A stretch of DNA of 64,000 bases from Gadus chalcogrammus (GCF_026213295.1 NC_079422.1:2318573-2382572); one strand, 5' to 3'; positions 1 through 20,685 are shown, numbered from the stretch's first letter. Numbers and translations are program-made. The notes: generated by a model not told the origin, from the sequence alone.

Positions 1-700
1 TATCACGATGGAGGAGAGCGAGGCCACCCCCCCTCCCATTAACCCGGGGTTTACTAATAAAAGAAAAACCTGGTGGGACAGCCTCATTTAGATGGGAGAA
101 GTAATTTGGTTGTTGCCAGGTCTCAGTGAGGCAGAGAATGTCTAGGCTCTGGTCAACAATAAAGTCATTTATCAAAAGGGCCTTATTACTGAGGAATCTG
201 GTGTTCAGCAGACAGAGTTTCAGACAGGTGAGTGGAGTGTAGCAGGTTGCTTTGAGCAGAGGGGACAGTACACTGTGATTGACGGGACTGACCGTACGGG
301 CTGTGCGAGGAGGGGGGCGGGGCCCAGTGGACCAGCAGGAGCGGATGTTTTTGTTGCTGGTGTGAGTGTACTGAAAATTCCGTCCAGAGCCTCGGTGGAT
401 GTATTTTGGTCGTTTGAGAATGTCGTGGTGGGATGCAAGCTGAGGTGGGGGGGTCCTTGAGAAGATCCGTAGACGTAACATCTCCGTTACCGAGCAACGG
501 AGCGGCAGAGATGCGCTTGTTACGTGAGAGTCTAACATAGCGCAATCCAGAGGAACAGGTTAAAAATCCACAGGTTGTGAAGTCGGAAGAAGCCAGCGGT
601 AGATCCAGGCGATTATGGTAAAGCCACAGAGCCAGCACAGCGGAGGCAGAGGAGTGGAGCAAGCGGGTTGTAGCTACGCTGGAGACGGGGAAGCCAGTTA
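1..700 (-). mobile_element. LINE 5' fragment (endonuclease N-terminus), antisense in plekha8 intron
   Basis: Reading the minus strand from about 700 towards 1 gives a proline/serine-rich leader (ALWLYHNRLDLPLASSDF, GFLTCSSGLRYVRLSRNKR) and then, after a one-base frame change near 200-220, the start of an apurinic-like endonuclease domain: LKLCLLNTRFLSNKALL, LDILCLTETW, VPPGFSFISKPRVNGRGGG. The NTR..NK and LTETW motifs are the first two conserved blocks of CR1/L2-group LINE endonucleases. The element runs off the left edge, so the rest of the endonuclease and the reverse transcriptase are not seen. The frameshift and the lack of flanking repeats suggest an inactive copy. It lies downstream of the plekha8 exon at 915-1116. 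Confidence 0.7.
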
Positions 701-914
701 TGTGGCATACCATCTCAATCAACCATGGATCATCAAGTATTTGCATATGGTACATGTGCTCACAGTGTCCATAAGACACTGTGAGCCACTGCAGGGCCAG
801 ACAGTTTTGTGGCTAGGGGATACTGGGTTTGATGCCCAATCATCCCAGACCTGTAGATGCCTAGCCCCTATCTGCCCTTGAAGGACATGGATATATGACA
901 AAGAATTAACTCAC

Positions 915-9802
<8,888 letters not shown>

Positions 9803-10097
9803 CGCTTGTTAAAATATTGTTACGCTCATTACCTGTTTTTCGTCATAACAATGTGTAATGACCAGATGCTGACTGTAACGACTCCATTCTCCCTCATTAG
9901 TGTGTACACCGAGTAGGAGCGATTAGTGATTTGCGTTTAAACCGCGTAGATTAAGTGCGTAACGTTCGTGAATACCGAGACCCGGTGTTGTGCCAAAAAG
10001 TGATCAGCTGCCAGAAAGTGATTTCAGCCGCGGGAGCGCGCACAGCTTGTTAAAGCTAGGCTATATCGCCTCGAAACGTGTGTGCGGCAGCAAAGTC

Positions 10098-10255
10098 TGA
10101 TCAGTCATACTAGTCAATTGCACTACCGGACTATTGTCCGCTGTATTAACACAGATATGTATTTTAAGGTGACAAGACATCGACGTTGTACGGGGATCGA
10201 CGTCTGATCAGTCATACTAGTCAATAGCACTACAGCACTATTGTCCATGAGTCAA
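10098..10255. repeat. Pair of ~47-bp direct repeats upstream of plekha8
   Basis: The motif GTCTGATCAGTCATACTAGT followed by CAAT-GCACTAC..ACTATTGTCC occurs at about 10098 and again at about 10201. It is 300-400 bp upstream of the plekha8 start codon, in the likely promoter or 5' flank. No function is assigned. Confidence 0.6.
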
Positions 10256-10559
10256 TTATCCTTCTTTATGTTTTTAAACCACTGTAATCGAAATTATATC
10301 TGTGTGTCTTTTTTATACAATAAAACATGTATTTTCTTACTATGCATTATTTTCCCACCTTATAGATTTTTTCTTTTATCAGCTGTAATACGTTTTAAAG
10401 CGAAAATATGACACATTGGAGTCGTTTTCCTCCTGCCAGAAAAAGATCTCAAGCCCTCTCTTGGTACTGAAATGTTTTATATGCCTTAAAATTAGTTGAT
10501 AGCATTCATGAGTATCACTTTACATAGATTATTTCCCATCCTGTGTCTATTACCAGCTG

Positions 10560-12010
10560 AAACACTGTGGAAGAGGTCACTGAAGAGGCACTGAAGTTGT
10601 CAGACGTCCTTCAAAATGCAATCAAAAACAGTGACCTCAAACAAAGACAATTAAAACATAAAAAATAAAGCGAAGGCCACCAACATCTACAAGATAGGGA
10701 TGAAAGTGTGGATGTTAAAGGTCCCATGACATGCTATTTTATGTATTCTTTAATATAGGTATTAGTGGGCAACTAACACAGTATTCAAAGACGTTCCCGA
10801 AATTCAGCCGTGGTGCAGAGTTACAGCCACTCCGAGCCAGTCGCACATTGAGCTTCCCCCAAATGCGCTGTTTCGGTGGACATGTAGGAGAAAGGGATTG
10901 TTGGCGGCGAATGTCTCCCGCTTGAGCCCCGCTGAGGGACCACCGCCGGAGGCGGAGGTGCATAAGCGCTGCCCGGCAAAGATCCCTTTCTCCTCCTTGT
11001 CGTGGTTCATGTTCTTGAGGGAGTCAAAGCCAAAGTTCCTTCCCCCCAATTCATTCTCAACCTTGGCTGAGATAACCCCCAATACGAGTCTCGTTGTAGA
11101 AATACCAGAGACGAGAGTCCGACGTGTTATGCGCCATCACACCAACAGCAGAACGGTTATCCAAATAACAAGGAAGTGTACAACACTTGTGTTACAGTCC
11201 TGGAGCTCTATATCTAAATAATATCATATAATACATAGATATCTATATCATATAACATATTGTGTGCGCCTCCAGACGATATTATGAATCACAAACGACT
11301 TTGTCGGGTTCTGCGACGTCTCTGGTTCTTCCACTTTCACATCAACCTGAAGTCGACTGAACTGCGCGCTGCCTGCTGCCGGCTGCCCCCTGCCGGGCGA
11401 TGGTGCCTCGCGGCAACCGGCAGCATGTCGCAGTTCATGTACTTCAGCGAGTCAAACCAAAGTTCCTTTCCCCCAATTCCTTCTCAACCATGGCTCAGAT
11501 AACCCCCACGACAGTCTCGTTGTGGAAATACAAGACAAGTCAAAGAACCGACAAGAAACACTTGCGTTACAGTGTGTGTATTCACACACACATGTGGCGC
11601 TCGCACGGTCGAGTCTCATTGGCGGGCCAACGTCTCTGGGCGGGCCAGGCAGAGTAAGGGGAGGAGCTGAGATTCCTGATGACGTCATGAATACAGACAT
11701 TCCAAATCAGCGTGCTTGAGCCTCCGTTTTTTCAAAGGCGAGCAGAACAGCTAGTGCTAGTTTTACACCAAACGCAAGTTTTAGCCACTGGGGGACCATA
11801 GGCAGGCTAGGGGAACTCATATTTATGTTAGAAAACCTCACAAAGTGAGATTTTCATGTCATGGGTCCTTTAAATGTGAGGAGCCAGCAGAAGAAAGGGG
11901 GGAAATTGGAGGAGAAGCCTACGTTCCACATAAGTGCGCTGTGCCATCCTCCACTGTGCCCCCTTCCACTGTTCCCCCCTCCACCTCAACTGGTCCCACT
12001 TCCACTGTTC
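10560..12010 (+). pseudogene. Possible integrase C-terminal relic split by the TTAA element
   Basis: If the TTAA element is ignored, the host DNA on its two sides reads ATNIYKIGMKVWML then NVRSQQKKGGKLEEK across the insertion point. This resembles the basic 'VGxKVxxxNxRxxxRKGGKLE' segment after the integrase core of several fish retroelements. The frame fails soon after and enters a proline-rich minisatellite. It could also be a short chance similarity. Confidence 0.3.
10719..11869. mobile_element. TTAA-target non-autonomous DNA transposon (copy 1)
   Basis: The termini AGGTCCCATGACATG and CATGTCATGGGTCCT are inverted repeats with one mismatch. They are flanked by TTAA at 10715-10718 and 11870-11873, as expected for piggyBac- or Kolobok-type insertion. 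No transposase ORF is present. Internal segments, including a GC-rich part with repeated CTGCCTGC/GCCGG words near 11360-11420, recur around 31450-31610 and 34960-35800. One terminus recurs at 41740-41872. Confidence 0.75.
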
Positions 12011-12110
12011 CCCCCTCCACCTCCACTGTGCCCACTTCCACTGTGCCCCCCTCCACCTCAACTGTGCGCCCCTCCACTGTGCCCCCCTCCACCTCAACTG
12101 TGCCCTCCTT
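11945..12110. repeat. Proline/threonine-coding minisatellite
   Basis: Tandem units of roughly 15-33 bp built on TCCACTGTGCCCCCC and CCACCTCAACTG. All forward frames stay open across it (TVPPSTSTVP-type repeats). The long overlapping reading frames here come from the repeat rather than from genes. Confidence 0.8.
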
Positions 12111-12269
12111 CAAAAATAACAGGGAAGTGGTCATTGCAGTCATTGAATCACCTGACAAGACTGACAAGTTCACGTGGCACCGCAATTGCCCGCAAGGATG
12201 GATGTTTACTTTCTGTCTCAGGAAAGGCCTGTCCATTTGCTTGGAAAAAACGAGCGCGCACATAATTCA

Positions 12270-12969
12270 TTAGGCTACCAGTATTGGTAACATATTTAGG
12301 TAAGCCTGCATGTTTTCAACCATACAAAACATTAAATAGGCCTCAGTAACTGAAACAGTCACATATTAAAAAACTAAAAACTCTGTCAGTACCAGCACGT
12401 CTAAATGAAAAATGAAAGGTAAAAGAATCAGCTGCTGCCTCGACCATGAAGGAAAATTTGTTGGAAAAGTAGGTTTTGCTTATTGATGAGGGATTCATGA
12501 TAATTTGTATATTTTACTTTGCCCTCATATTTGATTTGCGGGAGTGCAGTGTAGGCCTATCATCTCGCACCCGCAAATGCACCTCTATCATCCCGCCCGC
12601 ACCCGCAATGAGCTTTAATTTTTTGTCCCGGCCGCGCTGCACTATTTTGCGTTGCGTCCCGCGGGAGAGAAGACCTCTACTCTCTATGTCGTTGTTTTGC
12701 GGTGCTAGCAGCAGCAGCACTAGGGCTACAGGGATCATGGCAGTGTCACATTTATACCTTATAGTAAGTAGTAATAGTCTAGTCGTAATCCCCATTGGCC
12801 CAATAGTAAACCCAGAAATGTTGAGTACCCTAAAGTTTTATTGCAGAAATGTCATCTATAGACCTAGTGGATGGAATTCAACTTGGTTGCTAAAAGTTGC
12901 ACTTTGGGCAATTTGCATAATTAGCATAAATAGGCAATTAAGGCGAGCCACTACAGGTGAATATGGTAA
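12270..12969. other. No recognised gene
   Basis: A mixed stretch with GC-rich words (CCCGCCCGCACCCGC) near 12580-12620 that may be a decayed mobile-element end. An ORF is open on the plus strand from 12476, but its first 160 codons look like random translation. Confidence 0.4.
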
Positions 12970-13412
12970 AAAAATAAACAGCCCAGTAGACTGGGCTGGC
13001 TATAACGCATACACAGACAGAAAATCACAAACTACCAACAAGCCTAAAACTATTGTAGTCTTTGGGCCCCTTATCGATTCTCCACCTTCACACCCGGATA
13101 CCGTGCTCACAACCCTAGACTACCTTGAGAGATCACTGAAGAGCTTTGGCATGAAGTATGCACGCATCACAGTGGACCTGCAGCTCTACATTGTGGCGTG
13201 TCTAATCCAATGGAGTGACCCAATGCGATGGAAGTCTGTCACCATCCATCCTGGAATGATGCACACTCTGATGTCATTCCTTGGCTGCATTGGATTCTTG
13301 ATGAAGGGTTCTGGCATGGAACAACTGCTTGCCGTGGCATTTGGTGGCATCGCCAACATTCTCAATGAAAAATCCTGGACAAATGCACTGCGTGCATATC
13401 GGATGCTTATGG
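12970..13412 (+). pseudogene. Fragment of an unclassified multicopy animal ORF family
   Basis: The plus strand encodes a continuous, protein-like stretch of about 147 residues with the blocks VDWAGYNAY, TIVVFGPLIDSPPSHPDT, YARITVDLQLYIVACLIQW, IHPGMMHTLMSFLGCIG, GSGMEQLLAVAFGGIAN and WTNALRAYRML. I recognise it as a family found in many copies in fish and cnidarian genomes. I cannot give it a function or transposon class. Here the start is not defined and the sequence stops at about 13410, where it meets the 3' end of the Gypsy element in the opposite orientation. The frame stays open further only as the antisense of Gypsy pol. Confidence 0.55.
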
Positions 13413-13429
13413 CTGTGGATACTGGCCGA

Positions 13430-15960
13430 ACACCCAGAATCGTTTCCAGTTGTGCCATGGACTCTATCAACCTAAAGACCGGCTTGATAACTCCCCCAAA
13501 TCTTGAAGTGAGGCGATCACTTGTCTGAGAACCCTGAGGATGAGCATCAATTACCGGAGACACATGGGGCTCAGAGGAGGGGGAAGACAACGGGGTAACA
13601 CTAACAGCACCAGCAAGCCCATCCAATGCAGGAGGGACCCCCAGAATGGTTAGGTCACGACTGCCATTGTCATCCTCATCCCTGACTGGGGACTGTTCAC
13701 GGCTCCACGAAGCTGTACGGTCATCACTACCGTCACTGACCCAGGAGAGCGAATCAGCCATAGTGGGATCAGCTGCACCACAGTCCGTCTCAACTGCTGA
13801 TTCCTCACACTCAGATAAGTCTGACTTGGGGCAGCCATCATTCAGACTGCCGACGCCCAGGGCATCCAGACTCTCATCCAAGGGGAGGAAGCTGACCTGG
13901 AGCAGGAGATTCCGGTGCACCACCCTCTCATGTCCGACTCGATCCCTGATCTTATAGACGTGGAGAGAAGGCTTGGAGGCCACAACCGTGTGAACAACCG
14001 GCTCCCATTTGTCAGCAAGCTTACGCTTCCCTCTGCCACCCTTGTTTGCTACAAGAACCTGGTCACCGACGGAGAGAGGCAGACCCTTAACCTTTTTGTT
14101 ATACTGGTCCGACTGGTGTTTCTGCTCAATAGCAGAGTTCTTCTGAGCCAGGAGTATAGCAGAGTGGAGGTCGCTCGTCAGAGACTTCACATAGGCATCA
14201 TAGTCACAGACTGTCTCGTCACGGAGGACATTCTTGAACAGGAGGTCAACCGGCAGCCGAGGGACCCTCCCAAACATCAAATAGAATTGCGCAAAGCCAG
14301 TTGTCTCATGTGCTGTGCAATTATAGACAAACGTCATCGTCTGAACCATTTGGGGCCACTTCTGTTTGGATCTGGGAGGGAGAGACCGTAGCATGTTGCC
14401 CAGAGTGCGGTTGAACCTCTCTGTGCCGCCGTTCCCCATGGGATGGTATGGGGAGGTCCGAGATTTGTTGATACCAGCCAGCTCCAGAAGCTCAGCGATG
14501 AGCTCGCTCTCAAAGTTCGCACCCTGGTCAGAGTGGAGACGCTGAGGGAAGCCGTAGACACAGAAGAAAATGTCCCAGAGCTTCTTCGCCACTTTCCTTG
14601 CCGTCTGGTCCTTGCAGGGGAAAGCATGTGCTAATTTGGTGAAATGGTCAGTGACCACTAGCACATCCACAGACTTGTTGTTACTGTCCTCGGCTGACCA
14701 GAAGTCAATGCAAACAAGCTCTAGAGGGGCAGTGGTCTTAATGCTCTCCAGAGGGGCTCTTGCTGCGGGCTCCGGGGTTTTGCTGAGAACACATCTGTGG
14801 CAGTTACGGACATGATCGCGTACATCCTTCTCCATATCACCCCAGAAGAACCTTTGACGGGCGAGAGAGAGAGAACGAGGCTGACCCTGGTGACCAGCCA
14901 GGTCATTAACACCAGACAATGCCTGTGACTTCAGGGACTCAGGCAGGATGTATTGGAACCTCTTGTGTTTTGTCAGTGGATCCCTGGTAACCCTGGAGAG
15001 GACTCCATGCAGTATAGTGAGCTTTTCCCACTGTTTCAGAACCCTCAGAGTACACTGGCTCTCGTTGCAGCGCTCACGCCTGGAGGGTCTCTGCTTCCTA
15101 TCTACATAGCTGAATACTCTCGAAACGACCGAATCCTGCTGCTGATGGTCTTGCAGGTCTGCCAGTGAGAGAGAGGAGAACAAATCCTGGCCAGGAGGGA
15201 TCAATGAGCTCAAGCGGTCACTCATAGAAGCAGCCCTCTGCCTCGGTGCTGAGTCCCAGTCATCACAAGAGGAGAGGAGAGAGGAGACGTCATCCTCTGA
15301 CATGGACACATCGACGGCCGCACAAGGAGCAACGCTCCCTAATGATTGAGGCTGACATGTCAGGCGGAATGAGTCCTGCACACATCCCTCCTCCACTTCA
15401 CACACCTGTTCCAGCAGCCCGGAGTATGGCTCAGACAGAAGACGTTGGCTCAGAGGCTTCACAAAGGGGTCCCTGCTGAGGACATCAGCCACCACATTCA
15501 GTCTCCCTGGAATATGTTTGATCTCGAAAAAGTATGGTGCAAGCTTAGAGACCCAGTGCTGCTCGCAGGCGTCTAGCTTCGGTTTGGTCATGATGTACGT
15601 GAGAGGATTGTTATCAGTCCAGACAGTGAACTTATGACCTTTGAGCCAGTGGCTGAACTTGTCACACACAGACCACTTCAGAGCCAAGAATTCTGGTCGA
15701 TGGGCAGGATAATTTGCTTGGCTGCGACTGAGGGACTTGCTGGCAAACGCTATGGGCCTGGCCTTCTCCTCGCCAGCAGGAATTTGCGAAAGGACTGCAC
15801 CTAGGCCATCCAATGAAGCATCGGTGGAGAGGATGAATGGCCTATCGAAATCTGGGTGAGCCAACACCACACAATCGAGGAGCACCCTCTTCAAATCATC
15901 AAACGCATTCTCACAGACAGGGGTCCAGTCCTGTGGAGTCAGCTCACGGAAGGTGCCAGC
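13430..15960 (-). pseudogene. Gypsy RNase H and integrase ORF
   Basis: The frame joins at about 15955 with ELTPQDWTPVCENAF and runs open to the 3' side. RNase H: LSTDASLDGLGAVLSQ (first Asp), HRPEFLALKW (Glu), WTDNNPLTYI (Asp). Integrase: a zinc-binding GHQGQPRS...CHRC, then the catalytic core with LVCIDFWSAED, LHSDQGANFESELI and GGTERFNRTLGNML. The C-terminal part has VGDQVLVANKGGRGKRKLADKW in two adjoining blocks. The reading frame is long and intact, but without RT the product cannot support reverse transcription on its own. The last ~85 codons, antisense to the 12970-13412 ORF, are not Gypsy. Confidence 0.85.
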
Positions 15961-17135
15961 TTTGCCTCCCCACAGTCTAGCTTGCCCTTGGAAAAGACAT
16001 CCTGAAATTTTAACAACAGCTCAGCCAGCTCCTTCTTCCAAACAGCAGACACTTCACAGCCACCAATGTCTATGTCTGCTAACCCATGATCCTTCAGCAG
16101 CTGCACAGGATCAAGCATGGACTTCGAAGGAGTGGGAGAACCAGAAACATCAGACTGTGTCTCGCACAGACCTTGAGTGATGGGCAGGTCCTCAACAGCC
16201 AGACAGGGAGAGACGTCAGCCAGCTTGGCATTGCGGCGGAGCGTCACAGGGCTGTGTGTGGGGTTCAGGACCTTGACAGGAATCCAACGATCCCCCCACA
16301 TGGGTGTCACGAGACGCCCCACCAGAATATTCTTTGGGGTTGACCGCGCCGAGGTGGGCTCCACGATCACAGTGCTCCCTGGGGACACAGGAGCGTTGCT
16401 CGGAAACTTCCCCCAGACCACATATTCCTGCTGAGGAAGGAGAGTGACGGCCTGCCTCAGCCTCACTGTGCCTATCTTACTCGGCAGCTCAGGGCCCGAC
16501 CACCGTGAAACGCAGCTCAGGAGCTGGAGGAATTGCTCACACTCTTGGTCACTGCTACTGGAGGAGATGAGCTCCCAGTACCTCTCAGTGGACTTCATCT
16601 CCTGTATGATAGGTCTGATTACATTGCTCCCAAGCATGAACTCATCTCTCTGTCCAGGAACAACGAATGTCGGCACAATGAACTTAAATCCATAGACATC
16701 AACATCCAGATCGTAGATACACTTTGGCCGTGTAGTGAGGCCACCACAACCGATCAGCACCACATTACCAGGCACAGGATGAGGACAAGGGAGAACACCG
16801 GCAGCTCTCAATTTGGATTCTGCCTCCTCATTAAGCGTGCATGACATGCTGCCCGAATCTAACATTCCTTTCAATATAGACTGGCCACCGACTGACACTG
16901 GAGCATAAAACAACTCACTAGCTCTGTCCACTCTCTGCGACCCCACCATTATGACCGTCTTGTCTTCAGAAAGCTGGCTGCAACTATTTACATAGACAGA
17001 CTGCAAATCTCGTTCTCCAATGAGGGTTACTCCATCACTGCCCACGCTATCCCTCTCTCTACGTGGGCTGGCTAGTTTAAAGGTGCGCTGGAAGGACGGC
17101 TTGTCGACACAGCTGGAGATTGGGAGGCATTGGGC
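15955..17135 (-). pseudogene. Gypsy protease and linker region
   Basis: A retroviral-type aspartic protease is visible: the active-site motif GMLDSGSMSCTL, then VLIGCGGLTT and a flap-like region up to FMLGSNVIRP. A long linker follows, ending in AELLLKFQDVFSKGKLDCG, the usual lead-in to reverse transcriptase. The open frame starts at 17366, but its N-terminal part overlaps gag in another frame and is probably not translated from that Met. The polyprotein would have relied on readthrough or frameshift from gag. It stops right after the deletion junction at about 15950. Confidence 0.75.
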
Positions 17136-18600
17136 ATTCATGCCTGAAGTGACCCAGTCTGAAGCAGTTGAGACACAGCCTATGAAACCTGCAGTGCGCA
17201 TTGGTTGTGTGATCCCCAGAGCTACATACTCAACACAGAGAACTCTGCTGATTCTGTGGCCGGGCGTTCTGACGAGGACCCCTCTGACCAGTGGCAAGAG
17301 AAGCAGTACACATAGAGAGGACTCTGTCAAACATAGCGACCACCTGCTGAGGACCAAGCTCAACACCAGAGGAACTGGCAGTGACGGGAACAGGGACAGT
17401 AGCTGGAGCAGGATAGAGGGGGGACACAGGAGGGGCCTGGGGCGGGTTCATTATCATGTGGGCTGACTGAGGCTGGCAATGGGCAGAGACAGGAGCGATA
17501 GAGACAGGATGAGGCAGTGATTGGTGTATCACCGAAGGGGCCTGATGTGGTTCACTATGCTGGGGACGATGAGAAGACACAGCCACAGGACTCTGGCTGC
17601 ACACCGACACATTCACTGCATTTTGGGCATGAGCTGTATTTCTTCTCAGACTCGTCATGTGATCATCCAGTCTCTCCTGAACCTCCGCTGCGGTCCACAG
17701 TTCAGGGGACTTCAACTTAAACGACATGGCGAGACCGGGGTCAGAGCAGTGGGTAATGAACATCATGACCACCTCAGTACTAGGGTCCTCAACGCCCTTT
17801 CCACGCCTACGGAGGCACTCATCAGCGACATCAACAGCCTTGTTAAGGCGGATCCAGTAATCCATCATGTCCTCACCAGCCCTCGGGGCAGTGCTGTAAA
17901 AGTCTTTCATAGGGAGGCTTGAGAACGTAAGCTCACTGAAGTTGCGCTTTAGAATGTCAAATACAGCTGTTGGGAATTCACTAGAATCTAACTCAGGGTG
18001 GCTGCGAAGAGATACCTTCACCACGTCTCTCGCTTTACCAGTCAATCTGGCCATAATCAAATCAACCACCTCAGTGCGCGTATTGCACTTCATCCTACCC
18101 AGATAACACTTCATCATGTCTTCCCATTCATGAATGGAGAATGTATCCGTGTGGTCACCCCTGAAGTATGGTGGAGCTCTAGGGTCTGACTGAACAATCA
18201 CCTTCAGCTGTGATGGATCAGTAATGCCAAGGGATTGGTGGCCCGGGGACTGGGGCAGAGTACTATTGGGCTGGTGCATGGTGTTGAGGCTGGCTATAAT
18301 GCTATCGCCTATCTGTTTGGCCAAATCAGCTACTAGGCCACCCAATGACTCTACGGTAACAACCTGGGTAGGCTGAGGCGCTATGGGTGCCATGGGTGTA
18401 GAGCTGGCGGCGGGACCTACTGGTAAACTAAACTCTGACTGGTCAACAGAGTACTCCTGATTACCAGGGGCTACCGGCCTACCCCTCCCAAACCCAAATG
18501 GAGTGACCCTCTGGCCCCTCCCCAACCCAAAAGTGACGTTACGCCCAACAGGGCCCTGACCAGCCAAAATATCTGCACTGAAAGAATCCCCACTGGACAT
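17120..18600 (-). pseudogene. Gypsy gag with stop before the zinc knuckle
   Basis: From ATG at 18600 (MSSGDSFSADILAG) the frame runs to a TGA at 17230. It has a glycine/arginine-rich N-terminus, a capsid-like helical part (IHEWEDMMKCYLGRMKC, ARLTGKARDVVKVSLRS, FYSTAPRAGEDMMDYWIRLN) and a proline-rich linker. In the same frame just past the stop is a perfect CCHC knuckle, CLNCFRLGHFRHEC, at about 17130-17175. The stop therefore looks like a disabling mutation that removes the nucleic-acid-binding end of Gag. The start at 18600 is preferred because upstream codons (from 18642) do not resemble Gag. Confidence 0.8.
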
Positions 18601-18642
18601 CTTACAAAACGAGATATTTGACCCTCTGACAAAAAAAATCAA

Positions 18643-18841
18643 TAAAATAAATCGAACAGAAAATAATAGTCTTGGTGACTAAAATAACTGCACAAAACAC
18701 ATAACAAAATAAAAAAATAAATAAAAACCTCTACAATCAATACCCTTCCCCAATACACACAGTAAGAGAGACTAAACATGACAATACACTTCCAAAGAAT
18801 AACCCCAATGTAAAACAGAAGACAGAAAAAGAATATATAGA

Positions 18842-18870
<29 letters not shown>
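18643..18870. other. Gypsy 5' leader, AT-rich
   Basis: Region between the gag start and the nested hAT element. It is A-rich on the plus strand and ends in an AT microsatellite that served as the hAT target. No convincing primer-binding site was identified. Confidence 0.4.
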
Positions 18871-18872
<2 letters not shown>

Positions 18873-19650
18873 GGGCTGTCACTTTTTATTCGAAGTTCGA
18901 ATATTCGTTCGAAGGTGGGGTGAAAAGTTCGAATTCGAAGTGTAATTCTCCATTCGAACTGTAAAAATGCGCTATAAAGAAGAGAGCGGCGAGTGGCTTT
19001 TCCTCAATAAAGCGGCCCTCCTGGATCCCCGCTTCTCCCGGTTAGTCCACCTTTCCCCTGCACAGAAACATCTCGTGACTGAAAGCCTCTCACACGAGCT
19101 CATTGAAACGGAGACCGACACTGATCGCACACGACAGGGAGAAAAGTCTGCTGCTGCGCTGGGCGCGATGGGCAGCCTGTAGCGGCTGCAGCTGCAGCGG
19201 TAACGGAGAGCTGCGAGACTACTTGTAATTTTCTTTACAAGTACAAAAGAGCAGCATGCCGTGTTGGAGGTCGGCCTCACAGATTGTTCGTTTATATAGG
19301 CTGTGTGTGCCATGGACGACATGCGCTCCGCATATCGCGCTCCGAGCAGTTATTGTTAATGCGTAAAAGACAGCCGCACTTGTGTGTCGGAGCTTCCTCT
19401 TGTTGTGTTTACAAATGTCTTATCAAAGATGTGTTTTTATCCTGTGCTGTTATGAATTCAGTAGGTATACGTGATTTCCACAAGAAATAAAAAGAAACAC
19501 GACAACAGTCGTTGTCGTGTTTCTTTTTTTTTTTTTTTTTTAATAGTTCTATGGGGGATGTATGTGTCGAATGTATTCGAATGTATTCGAATTAATTATG
19601 GACATTCGAAATTCGTTCGAATTTCATTTTTGGAAAAAGTGACAGCCCTA
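18871..19650 (+). mobile_element. hAT non-autonomous element with transposase remnant
   Basis: The ends TAGGGCTGTCACTTTT and AAAAAGTGACAGCCCTA are inverted repeats. Both sides are flanked by ATATATAT, which fits an 8-bp hAT duplication but lies inside an AT run. The subterminal regions are full of TTCGAA palindromes. Positions 18967-19182 encode LNKAALLDPRFSRLVHLSP, a block typical of the C-terminal half of ZBED-like hAT transposases (A-x-LDPRF). The rest of the transposase is missing. Confidence 0.75.
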
Positions 19651-20685
19651 ATATATATATAATTATTTATTTCTTACGCACCCAACCATAGCAAAATAGC
19701 GCAGTATTTACTTCCCCTTTAAGCACTCTTAACGACTACCGTGTACCTCACGCGCACTCAGCGCTTATAATACCAGGGGCAGGGGCAGGGCAGACAGCGG
19801 CGAACACGGCGAGGAGACGATGGAGATAGGGCCGAGCAGCAGAGCAGGGCAGGCAGCGGCGGGCTCACCCCGACGACCAGGCAGGCGATGATGGTCGGCG
19901 ATCCGACGGGTCAAACGGCACCAAGTGTGACCGGTTCGATCTGCGTTGTGTTTCTTTCTAGCAATGAATGACGTGACCCACGATGTGTCTGGACTCGGGC
20001 ACTCCGACGTCCATTTATTCGATCTGAATACACACATATACAAATAGCTTCCTTAGCCCTTGTGCCCTTACTCCAACTCTCTTCCCAAGGGGATCAGAAC
20101 AAAGGGAAGAGGGCCGACTACATACAATATTACAACAGAAATGATTGAAATAAAAGGAATAAAAGACATACCTGAATACACACATATACAAATAGCTTCC
20201 TTAGCCCTTGTGCCCTTACTCCAACTCTACGAAACACACAGGGGGGGAAGGGGAACTAGCATGACTACACGAGGATCAGTTATATGCTAGTACATCGCGA
20301 CAAAACACAAAGTTCCCCATAACACAGAAATCTATCTAATAACTATGGATAGATTATAAACCCCAGACTTCCAATTAAACAATATATAATCAAAATAACT
20401 AATATAAATAATGATAAATTATAAGATGGTCAAAGATTTGATTACAATATAAATGTACACACCTCTTCCCAAGGGGATCAGAACAAAGGGAAGAGGGCAG
20501 GGGGGCGCGGGAAACTTATCGGGTTCTCTGGAATGTGGGCGGGAGTATAGAAGGAGGTGGAGCCAAATCAAAAAAATAAATAAAATAGAGCTTAAGGCGG
20601 CATGGAAAGCTAAACTTCAGGTAATACAGAAAAACAAAGGCAATTGTGTAATTATAATTTAAAGGATATAACACACCCTGTTACA
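19651..20685 (-). repeat. Candidate Gypsy 5' LTR with internal duplications
   Basis: This is the position where the 5' LTR of the minus-strand Gypsy element should lie. On the minus strand a TGTAACAGGGTGTG start is seen at 20685. The block CTTCCCAAGGGGATCAGAAC occurs at about 20082 and 20464. The block CAAATAGCTTCCTTAGCCCT occurs at about 20041 and 20190. Without the 3' LTR for comparison the boundaries cannot be fixed. Confidence 0.35.

Larger units (their letters stand above)
13415..18642 (-). mobile_element. Gypsy (Ty3-like) LTR retrotransposon body, RT-deleted and lacking 3' LTR
   Basis: The minus strand carries gag, protease, RNase H and integrase in Ty3/Gypsy order. The reverse transcriptase between protease and RNase H is missing. 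The pol 3' end runs straight into an unrelated ORF fragment near 13412, so no 3' LTR is visible. A possible 5' LTR lies between 19651 and 20685, beyond a nested hAT element. The parts are listed separately. Confidence 0.9.

Noticed and set aside
12476..13528. A 350-codon plus-strand ORF as a single gene
   Set aside because: Only about codons 165-311 look like a protein family. The start is random-looking and the end is the antisense of Gypsy pol.
13186..15894. A 902-residue Gypsy polyprotein starting at its first Met
   Set aside because: The Met lies inside RNase H. The reading frame is continuous upstream to the deletion junction, and the last ~85 codons are not Gypsy.
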